64,000 nt of DNA from Pseudomonas moraviensis (GTDB taxonomy: Bacteria > Pseudomonadota > Gammaproteobacteria > Pseudomonadales > Pseudomonadaceae): assembly GCF_900105805.1 (NCBI RefSeq), contig NZ_LT629788.1, positions 4,510,501 to 4,574,500 on the forward strand. Reading direction: 5' to 3'. Of this stretch, positions 1 to 7,935 are shown one piece after another (the stretch's first letter is position 1; every line of letters begins with the position of its first letter). The notes under the pieces were generated by a model, which was not told the origin of the DNA, did not search any database, and saw nothing but the letters and a program-made list of their open reading frames with translations. A program made the position numbers and the translations under genes.

Positions 1-372
1 GTGGATTTCCTCGGCGGTGCGCCGGGCATCTACTCGGCGCGTTATGCCGACGGCCAGGGCGATGCCGCGAACAACGCCAAACTGCTCGACGCGCTGAAAG
101 ATGTGCCGCAAGCCGAGCGCGGCGCACAGTTCGTCTGCGTCTTAGCACTGGTGCGCCACGCCGATGATCCGCTGCCGATTCTCTGCGAAGGTCTGTGGCA
201 CGGCCGCATCCTCACCGCAGCCAGCGGCGAACACGGCTTCGGTTACGACCCGCTGTTCTGGGTGCCGGAGCGCGACTGCTCCAGCGCCGAGCTGAGCCCG
301 GCCGACAAGAACCAGATCAGCCACCGCGCCCGTGCAATGGATCTGCTGCGCCAGCGTCTGGGCTTGAAATGA
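1..372 (+). CDS. rdgB: RdgB/HAM1 family dITP/XTP pyrophosphatase, C-terminal part
   Basis: This is the C-terminal ~123 residues of a non-canonical purine NTP pyrophosphatase, which hydrolyses dITP and XTP to monophosphates and keeps deaminated purines out of DNA and RNA. Family hallmarks visible are GAPGIYSARYA near the visible start, the GFGYDPLF block (about residues 79-86), the SPADKNQISHRARA tail and the C-terminal LRQRL. The gene runs off the left edge, so the first visible codon (GTG) is internal and the true start is outside. Its stop overlaps the next start in an ATGA, so it is translationally coupled to hemW. Confidence 0.95.
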   Translation: MDFLGGAPGIYSARYADGQGDAANNAKLLDALKDVPQAERGAQFVCVLALVRHADDPLPILCEGLWHGRILTAASGEHGFGYDPLFWVPERDCSSAELSPADKNQISHRARAMDLLRQRLGLK

Positions 373-1574
373 CCGGTGATTCTTCCGCGTCGTCGCTGAT
401 TGTCGGCGGCGCCGCTTCCTCGCCTCGGGCGCCGCTGCCAACGCTGCCGCCCCTGGCGCTGTACATCCACATCCCGTGGTGTGTGCGCAAATGTCCGTAT
501 TGCGATTTCAACTCGCACACCGCCAGCCCGGTGCTGCCGGAGCAGGAATATGTCGACGCACTGCTGGCCGATCTCGATCAGGATCTGCACGCGGTGTATG
601 GCCGTGAGCTGACCTCGATTTTCTTCGGTGGTGGTACGCCGAGCCTGTTCAGCGCCGACGCCCTCGGACGTTTGTTGAAGGGCGTCGAGCAGCGCATCCC
701 GTTCGCCGACGACATCGAAATTACCCTCGAGGCCAATCCGGGCACCTTCGAGCAAGAGAAGTTCGTCGCCTATCGCAAGCTGGGGATCAATCGCCTGTCG
801 ATCGGCATCCAGAGCTTTCAGCAGGAAAAACTTGAGGCCCTCGGCCGTATCCACAACGGTGACGAAGCCGTGCGTGCGGCGGACATGGCACGACAGGCCG
901 GGTTCGATAATTTCAACCTCGACTTGATGCACGGTTTGCCCGATCAGTCGCTGGACGATGCCTTGAGCGACCTGCGTCAAGCCATCGCGCTGAAGCCGAC
1001 GCATATCTCCTGGTATCAGCTGACGCTGGAGCCGAACACGGTGTTCTGGAATCAGCCGCCGGTGCTGCCGGAAGACGACACGCTGTGGGACATTCAGGAA
1101 GCCGGCCAGGCGCTGCTGGCCGAGCACGGTTACGCGCAATACGAAGTGTCGGCATATGCCCAGCCCGATCGCCCGGCGCGGCACAACCTCAATTACTGGA
1201 GCTTCGGCGACTTCATCGGCATCGGCGCCGGCGCCCATGGAAAATTGAGTCACCCGGACGGGCGCATCGTGCGCACATGGAAAACCCGCCTGCCGAAGGA
1301 CTATCTGAATCCAGCGAAGAGCTTTCAGGCTGGCGAGAAACCGCTGAGCAATGACGAGATGCCGTTCGAGTTCCTGATGAACGCCCTGCGCCTGACTGCC
1401 GGGGTCGAATCGCGCCTGTATCCGGAACGCACCGGACTGTCGCTCGACAGCCTCGCCGAAGGCCGCCGCGAAGCCGAACAAAGCGGCCTGTTGCAGGTCG
1501 AACCGTCACGCCTGGCGGCCACCGAACGCGGCCAGCTGTTCCTCAACGACTTGCTGCAACAATTTCTGAACTGA
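369..1574 (+). CDS. hemW: HemW-like radical SAM protein (heme chaperone family)
   Basis: The 401-residue protein carries the radical SAM cluster motif CVRKCPYCDF (Cys38, Cys42, Cys45), the GGGTPS motif that contacts SAM, and a HemN-type C-terminal domain. HemW proteins, once annotated as oxygen-independent coproporphyrinogen oxidases, are now regarded as heme-binding chaperones. The conserved CxxxCxxC followed by Phe fits HemW, but sequence alone cannot prove the function. I chose the ATG that overlaps the rdgB stop (ATGA). An upstream extension would run inside rdgB in another frame. An rdgB-hemW operon is common in pseudomonads. Confidence 0.92.
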   Translation: MTGDSSASSLIVGGAASSPRAPLPTLPPLALYIHIPWCVRKCPYCDFNSHTASPVLPEQEYVDALLADLDQDLHAVYGRELTSIFFGGGTPSLFSADALGRLLKGVEQRIPFADDIEITLEANPGTFEQEKFVAYRKLGINRLSIGIQSFQQEKLEALGRIHNGDEAVRAADMARQAGFDNFNLDLMHGLPDQSLDDALSDLRQAIALKPTHISWYQLTLEPNTVFWNQPPVLPEDDTLWDIQEAGQALLAEHGYAQYEVSAYAQPDRPARHNLNYWSFGDFIGIGAGAHGKLSHPDGRIVRTWKTRLPKDYLNPAKSFQAGEKPLSNDEMPFEFLMNALRLTAGVESRLYPERTGLSLDSLAEGRREAEQSGLLQVEPSRLAATERGQLFLNDLLQQFLN

Positions 1575-1596
1575 CTTCAGCTCAAAGGGAAAACGC

Positions 1597-1920
1597 ATGG
1601 ATTTGATACTCGACCTGCTGGCCACCGTCTCCCGCTGGAGCCGCAGCAATCTCTCGGAAATCGCTTTGGCGCTGGTCGGTTGCCTGCTGGTGCTGTTCGG
1701 CGCCGACTTCAAAGGCTGGGTCGAGCAACGCCTGGGCAGCATCGCCGGTGCCCTGCGCGTGCCCCTGATGGCCCTGCTCTGCCTGATCGGCAGCGGCGCC
1801 GCGCTGATCTACGCGACGCCGTGGGTGATCAAGGGCCTGAGCCAGTTCAACAACTACAGCCTGGCGCCGGTGCTGCTGGTAGTCCTCGTCCTCATCGGCG
1901 TAGTCGCTGATCGCCGCTGA
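1597..1920 (+). CDS. DUF3392 family small inner-membrane protein
   Basis: A 107-residue hydrophobic protein with three likely membrane helices, at roughly residues 19-38, 55-76 and 88-103, separated by short charged loops. It matches my memory of the DUF3392 family, which has no known function and sits between hemW and trmB in pseudomonads. It follows hemW by 22 bp on the same strand and is probably the last gene of the rdgB-hemW operon. A REP pair lies immediately downstream. Confidence 0.8.
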   Translation: MDLILDLLATVSRWSRSNLSEIALALVGCLLVLFGADFKGWVEQRLGSIAGALRVPLMALLCLIGSGAALIYATPWVIKGLSQFNNYSLAPVLLVVLVLIGVVADRR

Positions 1921-1943
1921 TCTTTCAGCACATCCAAAACAAC

Positions 1944-2033
1944 TGTAGGAGTGAGCCTGCTCGCGATTGCGGTCTGACAGTCACCGAAGAGGTTGAATGT
2001 CAGACCGCAATCGCGAGCAGGCTCACTCCTACA
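1944..2033. repeat. REP inverted pair (REPIN), GTAGGAGTGAGCC type
   Basis: Two inverted copies of a REP palindrome, whose arms begin TGTAGGAGTGAGCC, enclose a short spacer and form a long near-perfect hairpin that extends into the spacer (CGGTCTGACA / TGTCAGACCG). It lies between the convergent DUF3392 and trmB gene ends. Such extragenic pairs are mobilised in trans by RAYT transposases; none is encoded in this window. Confidence 0.93.
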
Positions 2034-2050
2034 TTTTTACCGCGTGATGC

Positions 2051-2776
2051 TCAGGACTGTTTTTCGAACTTCAGATCCCACACGCCATGGCCAAGGCGTT
2101 CGCCGCGGCGTTCGAACTTGGTGATCGGGCGTTCGGCCGGGCGTGGGACGCATTTGCCGTCTTCGGCGAGGTTGCGGTAGCCCGGGGCGACGTTCATCAC
2201 TTCCAGCATGTACTCGGCGTACGGTTCCCAGTCGGTGGCCATGTGCAGAATGCCGCCGACCTTGAGCTTGCTGCGCACCAGTTCGGCGAACGAGGCCTGG
2301 ACGATGCGGCGCTTGTGGTGACGGCTCTTGTGCCATGGATCCGGGAAGAACAGCATCAGGCGATCGAGGCTGTTGTCGGCGATGCAGCGGTTGAGCACTT
2401 CGATCGCGTCGCAATCGTAGACCCGCAGGTTGGTCAGCCCTTGGGTCAGTACGCCATTGAGCAGCGCACCGACACCCGGACGGTGCACTTCAACGCCGAT
2501 GAAATCCTGCTCCGGCGCCGCCGCGGCCATTTCCAGCAGCGAGTGGCCCATGCCGAAACCGATTTCCAGCGAGCGCGGTGCCGAGCGGCCGAACACTTGG
2601 TCGTAATCGACCGGCGCATCGGCCAGCGGCAGCACGTACAGCGGCGCGCCCTGATCCAGACCGCGTTGCTGGCCTTCGGTCATGCGCCCGGCGCGCATCA
2701 CGAAACTCTTGATGCGGCGGTGTTGGCGCTCGTCGCCTTCGTCCGGCTGGACAGGCGTGTCGTTCGATTCAGTCAT
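2051..2776 (-). CDS. trmB: tRNA (guanine-N7-)-methyltransferase
   Basis: TrmB methylates G46 in the tRNA variable loop using SAM. The 241-residue protein has SAM-binding motif I LEIGFGMGHSLLEMA (about residues 70-84), the FIGVEVH acidic motif and the hallmark FFPDPWHKSRHHKRR. The C-terminal ITKFERRGERLGHGVWDL completes the family pattern. I start at the ATG at 2776; an in-frame TTG lies one codon upstream. It follows thiG by only 9 bp on the same strand, giving a thiS-thiG-trmB transcription unit. Confidence 0.95.
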   Translation of the reverse strand: MTESNDTPVQPDEGDERQHRRIKSFVMRAGRMTEGQQRGLDQGAPLYVLPLADAPVDYDQVFGRSAPRSLEIGFGMGHSLLEMAAAAPEQDFIGVEVHRPGVGALLNGVLTQGLTNLRVYDCDAIEVLNRCIADNSLDRLMLFFPDPWHKSRHHKRRIVQASFAELVRSKLKVGGILHMATDWEPYAEYMLEVMNVAPGYRNLAEDGKCVPRPAERPITKFERRGERLGHGVWDLKFEKQS

Positions 2777-2785
2777 CAATGGCTC

Positions 2786-3580
2786 TTACTTGATCAGACC
2801 ATCCAGCGGCGAAGAGGCGCTGGCATAAAGTTTTTTCGGCATGCGGCCGGCGAGGTACGCCAGACGGCCGGCGACGATGGCGTGCTGCATGGCTTGCGCC
2901 ATCATTACCGGTTGCTGGGCGTGAGCGATGGCCGAGTTCATCAGTACGGCGTCACACCCCAGTTCCATGGCGATGGTCGCGTCGGAAGCCGTACCGACAC
3001 CGGCATCCACCAGCACCGGAATCTTCGCTTCTTCGAGGATGATCTGCAGGTTGTACGGATTGCAGATACCCAGACCGGAGCCGATCAGACCGGCCAGCGG
3101 CATCACCGCGATGCAGCCGATTTCCGCCAGTTGGCGGGCGATGATCGGGTCATCGCTGGTGTAGACCATCACGTCGAAGCCTTCCTTGACCAGGGTTTCG
3201 GCGGCCTTGAGGGTTTCGATCACGTTGGGGAACAGGGTCTTCTGGTCAGCCAGCACTTCCAGCTTCACCAGGTTGTGGCCGTCGAGCAATTCACGCGCGA
3301 GGCGGCAGGTGCGCACGGCTTCGATAGCGTCGTAGCAACCAGCGGTGTTCGGCAGGAAGGTGTAGCGATCCGGCGACAGCACTTCGAGCAGGTTCGGCTC
3401 GCCTTCGATCTGGCCCAGGTTGGTGCGGCGCACGGCGAAGGTGACGATCTCGGCACCCGAGGCTTCGATGGCCTGGCGGGTTTCTTCCATGTCACGGTAC
3501 TTGCCGGTACCGACCAGCAAACGCGACTGGTAAGTACGACCGGCCAGCACAAAAGGCTTGTCGCTACGAACGATGCTCAT
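2786..3580 (-). CDS. thiG: Thiazole synthase ThiG
   Basis: ThiG (264 residues) forms the thiazole phosphate ring of thiamin from deoxyxylulose phosphate, dehydroglycine and ThiS thiocarboxylate. Seen: the N-terminal GRTYQSRLLVGTGKYRD, the ETLKAAETLVKEGFDVMVYTSDDP segment and the phosphate-binding VDAGVGTASDATIAMELGCDAVLMNSAIAHA. I chose the ATG at 3580 because homology starts at MSIVRSDKPF; upstream in-frame codons read into low-similarity sequence. It lies 61 bp downstream of its sulfur-carrier partner thiS. Confidence 0.95.
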   Translation of the reverse strand: MSIVRSDKPFVLAGRTYQSRLLVGTGKYRDMEETRQAIEASGAEIVTFAVRRTNLGQIEGEPNLLEVLSPDRYTFLPNTAGCYDAIEAVRTCRLARELLDGHNLVKLEVLADQKTLFPNVIETLKAAETLVKEGFDVMVYTSDDPIIARQLAEIGCIAVMPLAGLIGSGLGICNPYNLQIILEEAKIPVLVDAGVGTASDATIAMELGCDAVLMNSAIAHAQQPVMMAQAMQHAIVAGRLAYLAGRMPKKLYASASSPLDGLIK

Positions 3581-3641
3581 GGGGAATCCTCTTGAGGGGT
3601 GAGGGTCTTGCAGAATTCTTTGCCCTTGCGGGCCGGGACAA

Positions 3642-3842
3642 TCAGCCGCCGCCGATGGCGTGGACCACTTCGACGCTGTCGCCGTCATTGAGCGTGGTAT
3701 CGGCATGCTGGCTGCGCGGAACGATGTCCAGATTGAGCTCGACCGCCACCCGGCGTCCGGTCAGTTCCAGACGGGTGATCAGGCCCGCAACGGTTTCACC
3801 GTCGGGCAATTCAAAGGACTCACCGTTCAACTGAATGCGCAT
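3642..3842 (-). CDS. thiS: Sulfur carrier protein ThiS
   Basis: A 66-residue ubiquitin-fold protein starting MRIQLNGESFELPDG and ending HAIGGG. The C-terminal Gly-Gly is adenylated by ThiF and converted to the thiocarboxylate that donates sulfur to ThiG. Length and tail are exactly those expected. The internal ATG at 3842 gives the canonical size, whereas an upstream ATG would add 16 non-homologous residues. I saw no TPP riboswitch in the 71 bp before the next gene. Confidence 0.93.
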   Translation of the reverse strand: MRIQLNGESFELPDGETVAGLITRLELTGRRVAVELNLDIVPRSQHADTTLNDGDSVEVVHAIGGG

Positions 3843-3913
3843 GCACAACGCCGCCATCATTTTTAGGGGCTGGCATTCTAGCCCGATCATGACCTAAAGG
3901 TCAGTACCAAGCG

Positions 3914-4294
3914 TCAAGCGGTTAGCTGCAAGCGCCAGGCGGCGAGGCCGAGGCAAACCCAACCGATGAGAAACGCGAGGCCACCAAAAGGGGTAATGAT
4001 GCCGAGCTTGCTGATGCCGGTGGTGGTCAGCAGATACAGACTGCCGGAGAACAACACAATGCCGGCGGTGAAGGACACGCCGGCCCAAGTGACCAGCCGC
4101 CCTGGAATCTGCGTGGCCAGCAGCGCAACGCCGAACAGTGCGAGTGTGTGCACCAATTGGTAGGTGACGCCAGTGTGGAAAATGGCCAGGTATTCCGGGG
4201 TCAGGCGGTTTTTCAGGCCATGGGCGGCGAACGCGCCCAGCGCAACACCGGTGAATCCGAAAAAAGCGGCCAGCATCAAAAAGCCACGCAGCAT
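3914..4294 (-). CDS. DUF423 family inner-membrane protein
   Basis: A 126-residue protein with about four hydrophobic helices. It has the DUF423 features GVALGAFAAHGL near residues 16-27, the HTGVTYQLVHTLALF segment and the C-terminal TPFGGLAFLIGW. The family is widespread and uncharacterised. It shares the strand of thiS but is separated by 71 bp, and it is divergent from mtgA. Confidence 0.85.
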   Translation of the reverse strand: MLRGFLMLAAFFGFTGVALGAFAAHGLKNRLTPEYLAIFHTGVTYQLVHTLALFGVALLATQIPGRLVTWAGVSFTAGIVLFSGSLYLLTTTGISKLGIITPFGGLAFLIGWVCLGLAAWRLQLTA

Positions 4295-4329
4295 GGGGAA
4301 CTCCAGTCAGACGCGATCGGCAGGGTCTG

Positions 4330-4335
4330 TATAAT
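4330..4335 (+). promoter_or_regulatory. Likely -10 box of the mtgA promoter
   Basis: A perfect TATAAT lies 33 bp before the mtgA start codon in the divergent DUF423-mtgA gap. The region 17 bp upstream is only a weak -35 match (TCAGAC), so the promoter is tentative. A start site near 4342 would give a leader of about 27 nt. Confidence 0.45.
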
Positions 4336-4368
4336 GGCCCGCTCCACGGGTTCGGCCAAGCCATCTCT

Positions 4369-5091
4369 ATGCTGCGTTCAATTTTCCGTCGTCTCACGAA
4401 GGCCCTGCTCTGGTTCGCCGGCGGCAGTGTCTTGCTGGTGCTGGTGTTTCGCTTCGTGCCACCGCCGGTCACGGCGCTGATGGTCGAGCGCAAGGTCGAA
4501 TCCTGGGTCGACGGCGAGCCGATCGACCTGCAGCGCACCTGGAAACCGTGGAATGAGATCTCCGATGACTTGAAGGTGGCGGTGATTGCCGGCGAGGATC
4601 AGAAATTCCCCGAGCACTGGGGCTTCGATCTGCGCGCGATCCAGGCTGCGCTGGCCCACAACGAGCTGGGCGGCTCGATTCGCGGCGCCAGCACCTTGAG
4701 CCAGCAAGTGTCGAAAAATCTGTTTTTGTGGTCCGGCCGCAGCTATCTGCGCAAGGGCCTGGAAGCGTGGTTTACCGCGTTGATCGAAGTGTTCTGGCCC
4801 AAGCAGCGGATCCTTGAGGTGTACCTTAACAGCGTCGAATGGGATGACGGCGTGTTTGGCGCCGAAGCGGCGGCCCGCCATCACTTTGGCGTGGGTGCGA
4901 AATCGTTGTCGCGCCAGCAGGCGAGTTATCTGGCTGCCGTCCTGCCCAATCCGCGGGTATGGAGCGCGAGTCACCCGACCGGTTATGTGTCGCGTCGGGC
5001 TGGCTGGATTCGGCAGCAGATGAGTCAGTTGGGTGGGGACAGTTATTTGCTGGGGCTGAACGCTTCGCGGCGGGCGCCTTGGGCTGAATAA
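4369..5091 (+). CDS. mtgA: Monofunctional biosynthetic peptidoglycan transglycosylase
   Basis: MtgA polymerises lipid II glycan strands at the inner membrane without a transpeptidase domain. The 240-residue protein has one N-terminal membrane helix (about residues 11-33). GT51 motifs follow: EDQKFPEHWGFD with the catalytic Glu, GASTLSQQVSKNLFLW, RKGLEAWFTALIEVFWPKQRILEVYLNSVEWDDGVFGAEAAARHHF and the SYLAAVLPNP motif. Length and order fit the family. It is convergent with rpoH, from which it is separated by a REP pair and a bidirectional terminator. Confidence 0.95.
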   Translation: MLRSIFRRLTKALLWFAGGSVLLVLVFRFVPPPVTALMVERKVESWVDGEPIDLQRTWKPWNEISDDLKVAVIAGEDQKFPEHWGFDLRAIQAALAHNELGGSIRGASTLSQQVSKNLFLWSGRSYLRKGLEAWFTALIEVFWPKQRILEVYLNSVEWDDGVFGAEAAARHHFGVGAKSLSRQQASYLAAVLPNPRVWSASHPTGYVSRRAGWIRQQMSQLGGDSYLLGLNASRRAPWAE

Positions 5092-5105
5092 CACCGAAGA
5101 TCTAA

Positions 5106-5194
5106 TGTAGGAGTGAGCCTGCTCGCGATAGCGTTGTGTCAGTCAACATCTGCTTTACTGACAAACCGCTATCGCGAGCAGGCTCACTCCTACA
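5106..5194. repeat. REP inverted pair (REPIN), GTAGGAGTGAGCC type
   Basis: Inverted TGTAGGAGTGAGCCTGCTCGCGATAGCG arms surround a short imperfectly paired loop. The element lies just after mtgA and before the shared terminator, in the convergent gap with rpoH. Confidence 0.93.
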
Positions 5195-5220
5195 AGGGTT
5201 CTGTGTGGCAGTCGAAATGA

Positions 5221-5256
5221 AAACGCCCCGATCATCGCTGATCGGGGCGTTTTTTA
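5221..5256. terminator. Bidirectional intrinsic terminator between mtgA and rpoH
   Basis: A GC-rich stem, CGCCCCGATCA paired with TGATCGGGGCG around a TCGC loop, is flanked by A and T runs on either side. It can therefore terminate both the mtgA (+) and rpoH (-) transcripts. The T run on the plus strand is six bases. Confidence 0.9.
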
Positions 5257-5271
5257 TTGCTGATGCGCCGG

Positions 5272-6126
5272 TTACGCGGCGATCGACAACTTGAGCTTGT
5301 TCATCGCGCTCTTCTCGAGCTGACGGATTCGCTCGGCCGACACGTTGTACTTCTGCGCCAGGTCGTGCAGCGTGGCCTTCTCTTCCGCCAGCCAGCGCTG
5401 GTAGAGGATGTCACGGCTGCGCTCGTCCAGCACTTCCAGTGCTTCGTGCAGGTTGGTGTTGGAGTTGTCGCTCCAGTCGGCATCTTCCAGCTGACGCGCC
5501 GGGTCGTACCGGTGGTCTTCCAGGTAGTTGGCCGGCGACTGGAAAGCGCTGTCATCGTCGGCTTCCGCAGCCGGGTCGAAGGCCATGTCATGGCCGGTCA
5601 GGCGGCTTTCCATCTCGCGCACTTCACGTGGTTCGACGCCGAGGCTTTCCGCCACACGGTGGACTTCCTCGTTGTTCAGCCACGCCAGACGTTTCTTCTG
5701 GCTGCGCAGGTTGAAGAACAGCTTGCGCTGGGCCTTGGTGGTCGCGACTTTCACAATGCGCCAGTTGCGCAGGATGAATTCGTGAATTTCCGCCTTGATC
5801 CAGTGCACGGCGAACGATACCAGACGCACACCCATTTCCGGGTTGAAGCGCTTGACGGCCTTCATCAGGCCCACGTTACCTTCCTGGATCAGGTCAGCCT
5901 GAGCCAGACCGTAGCCGGAGTAGCTACGGGCAATGTGTACGACAAAACGCAGGTGGGCGAGCACCATCTGCCGAGCCGCCCCCAAATCCTGCTCATAGTA
6001 GAGACTCTCGGCCAGTTCACGCTCCTGCTCCGGCGTCAGCAATGGAATGCTGTTGACGGTGTGCACGTAAGCTTCCAGGTTCGCACCCGGAACCAACGCA
6101 TACGCAGGTTGCAAAGAATTGGTCAT
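5272..6126 (-). CDS. rpoH: RNA polymerase heat-shock sigma factor RpoH (sigma-32)
   Basis: The 284-residue sigma factor has region 2 (DLIQEGNVGLMKAVKRFNPEMGVRLVSFAVHWIKAEIHEFILRN in pieces), the RpoH box QRKLFFNLR that distinguishes RpoH from other sigma-70 members, and a region 4 helix-turn-helix near the C-terminus (LHDLAQKYNVSAERIRQLEKSAMNKL). I start at the ATG at 6126, preceded by a GGGAGG ribosome binding site. A longer in-frame reading would add 24 unlikely residues. It lies just downstream of ftsYEX on the same strand. Confidence 0.96.
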   Translation of the reverse strand: MTNSLQPAYALVPGANLEAYVHTVNSIPLLTPEQERELAESLYYEQDLGAARQMVLAHLRFVVHIARSYSGYGLAQADLIQEGNVGLMKAVKRFNPEMGVRLVSFAVHWIKAEIHEFILRNWRIVKVATTKAQRKLFFNLRSQKKRLAWLNNEEVHRVAESLGVEPREVREMESRLTGHDMAFDPAAEADDDSAFQSPANYLEDHRYDPARQLEDADWSDNSNTNLHEALEVLDERSRDILYQRWLAEEKATLHDLAQKYNVSAERIRQLEKSAMNKLKLSIAA

Positions 6127-6241
6127 ACGAAAAAACCTCCCACTCACATACTCGTGCCTCTCGGCACTGCGAAAAATTGACCGGGAACTCAAGTACAAGT
6201 TCCCATAAAAACCGCAAGGTCAATCACGCGCAAAAAAGATT

Positions 6242-7267
6242 CTACTTCGGCGCCAGCTCCCTGAGATGACGTGCGACTGCAATCCATGCACCGATATAAC
6301 CCAACAGCACCGCGCCAAGCAAGAGCGACAGACCGTCGGCCACTGGCACGCCGGCCAGGGCGAAATCACTGCCGTACAAGCCGGCCAGTCCAACCACCGC
6401 ATCGTTCAGCCAGTTCAGGCCGAACGCCAATACGCCCCAGGACAACAGCCCTGCACCGAAGCCATACAACGCGCCCATATAAAGGAAAGGGCGGCGCACA
6501 TAACTGTCAGTGCCGCCGACGAGTTTAATCACTTCTATCTCGGTGCGGCGGTTTTCAATATGAAGACGAATGGTATTGCCTATCACCAAAAGTAATGCAG
6601 ACACCAACAACACCGTCAGACCGAAGACAAAGCGGTCGCCAAGCTTGAGGATGGCGGCCAGACGCTCGACCCAGACTAGATCAAGTTGTGCCTGTTGTAC
6701 CTTGGGCAGCTCGGAAAGTTTTTGTCTTAATGCTTCGAGTGTCGGCTTGTCGACTTCGTTCGGTGTCACCAGCACCACACCCGGCAACGGGTTCTCCGGC
6801 AACTCACGCAGGGCTTCGCCCAGGCCGGACTGCTGCTGGAACTCCTCAAGCGCCTGATCGCGGCCGACATATTCGGCATCCGCGACGCCGGGCATGCCTT
6901 TGATCTGCTCGCGCAGCGCTTCGCCCTGTTCCGCGCTGGCATCGAGTTGCAGGTACAGGGAAATCTGCGCCGCGCGCTGCCAGGAACCGCCGAGACGCTC
7001 GACGTTGTTGAGCAACAGCGAAAGCCCCATCGGCAGACTCAGCGCAACGGCCATCACCATGCAGGTGAAGAAACTGCCGATCGGCTGCTTGCCGAGGCGG
7101 CGCAGGCTGTCGAGCAGGCTGGCGCGATGGCTTTCGATCCAGGCGCGGAACAGCGTAGCGAAGTCCGGGCCGTCGTCATCGTCGTGCTTTTTCTTCTTCT
7201 GCGGTTGCGGGTCAGCGGCTTTCGGGGCCACGCGCTCGGAAACCTTCGGACTGCGTGTCGCACTCAT
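6242..7267 (-). CDS. ftsX: Cell division ABC transporter-like permease FtsX
   Basis: FtsX (341 residues) is the membrane partner of FtsE and transmits ATPase cycles across the inner membrane to activate peptidoglycan hydrolases at the septum. The N-terminus is long, lysine-rich and acidic (KKKKHDDDDG near residues 24-33). It is followed by one membrane helix (about 65-87), a periplasmic loop (to about 215) and three more helices typical of the family (near 218-240, 264-295 and 310-332). Its start overlaps the ftsE stop by 4 bp. Confidence 0.95.
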   Translation of the reverse strand: MSATRSPKVSERVAPKAADPQPQKKKKHDDDDGPDFATLFRAWIESHRASLLDSLRRLGKQPIGSFFTCMVMAVALSLPMGLSLLLNNVERLGGSWQRAAQISLYLQLDASAEQGEALREQIKGMPGVADAEYVGRDQALEEFQQQSGLGEALRELPENPLPGVVLVTPNEVDKPTLEALRQKLSELPKVQQAQLDLVWVERLAAILKLGDRFVFGLTVLLVSALLLVIGNTIRLHIENRRTEIEVIKLVGGTDSYVRRPFLYMGALYGFGAGLLSWGVLAFGLNWLNDAVVGLAGLYGSDFALAGVPVADGLSLLLGAVLLGYIGAWIAVARHLRELAPK

Positions 7268-7935
7268 ACCCCGGCCTCCCCGTCGCCGATCAAGCGGCCG
7301 CGTTGCAGGGTCAGCATGCGGTGACGCATGCGCGCGATCAGCGCCAGGTCGTGACTGGCGATCAGCACGCTGGTGCCCAGACGGTTGATGTCTTCGAACA
7401 CGCCCATGATTTCCGCCGCCAGTCGCGGGTCGAGGTTACCGGTCGGTTCGTCCGCCAGCAGCAAGGCCGGGCGATGGACGATGGCGCGGGCAATGCCGAC
7501 GCGCTGCTGTTGACCAGTGGACAGGTCGCCCGGGTACAGATCGGTTTTGTCCGACAGCGCCACGCGTTCCAGCGCCGAATCGACGCGCTTGGCGATCTCA
7601 GCCTTGGACAGGCCGAGAATCTGCAGCGGCAACGCGACGTTATTGAACACCGTACGATCGAACAGCAACTGGTGATTCTGGAACACCACGCCGATCTGCC
7701 GACGCAGGAACGGGATCTGCGCGTTGCTGATGGTGCTCAGGTCCTGCCCGGCGAGCAGCAGTTTGCCGCTGGTCGGCCGTTCCATTGCCAGCAACAGGCG
7801 CAACAGCGTGGATTTACCGGCACCGGAGTGACCGGTGACAAACAAGAACTCGCCACGACGGACTCGAAAGCTCAGCTCATGCAAGCCGACGTGACCGTTC
7901 GGGTAGCGTTTACCGACCTGTTCGAAACGAATCAT
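7264..7935 (-). CDS. ftsE: Cell division ATP-binding protein FtsE
   Basis: A 223-residue ABC ATPase with Walker A GHSGAGKSTLL (about residues 35-45), signature LSTGQQQRVGIARA and Walker B LLLADEPTGNLD, followed by the switch His in IASHDLALI. It drives FtsX. The start overlaps the ftsY stop by 4 bp (ATGA), so ftsY-ftsE-ftsX are translationally coupled, the classic arrangement. Confidence 0.96.
   Translation of the reverse strand: MIRFEQVGKRYPNGHVGLHELSFRVRRGEFLFVTGHSGAGKSTLLRLLLAMERPTSGKLLLAGQDLSTISNAQIPFLRRQIGVVFQNHQLLFDRTVFNNVALPLQILGLSKAEIAKRVDSALERVALSDKTDLYPGDLSTGQQQRVGIARAIVHRPALLLADEPTGNLDPRLAAEIMGVFEDINRLGTSVLIASHDLALIARMRHRMLTLQRGRLIGDGEAGV

Noticed and set aside
3843..3913. A TPP riboswitch before thiS
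   Set aside because: The gap upstream of thiS is only 71 bp and shows no Thi-box-like conserved elements.
5195..5220. Possible separate promoter between the REP pair and the terminator
   Set aside because: The short stretch has no -35/-10 pattern and lies between two gene ends.
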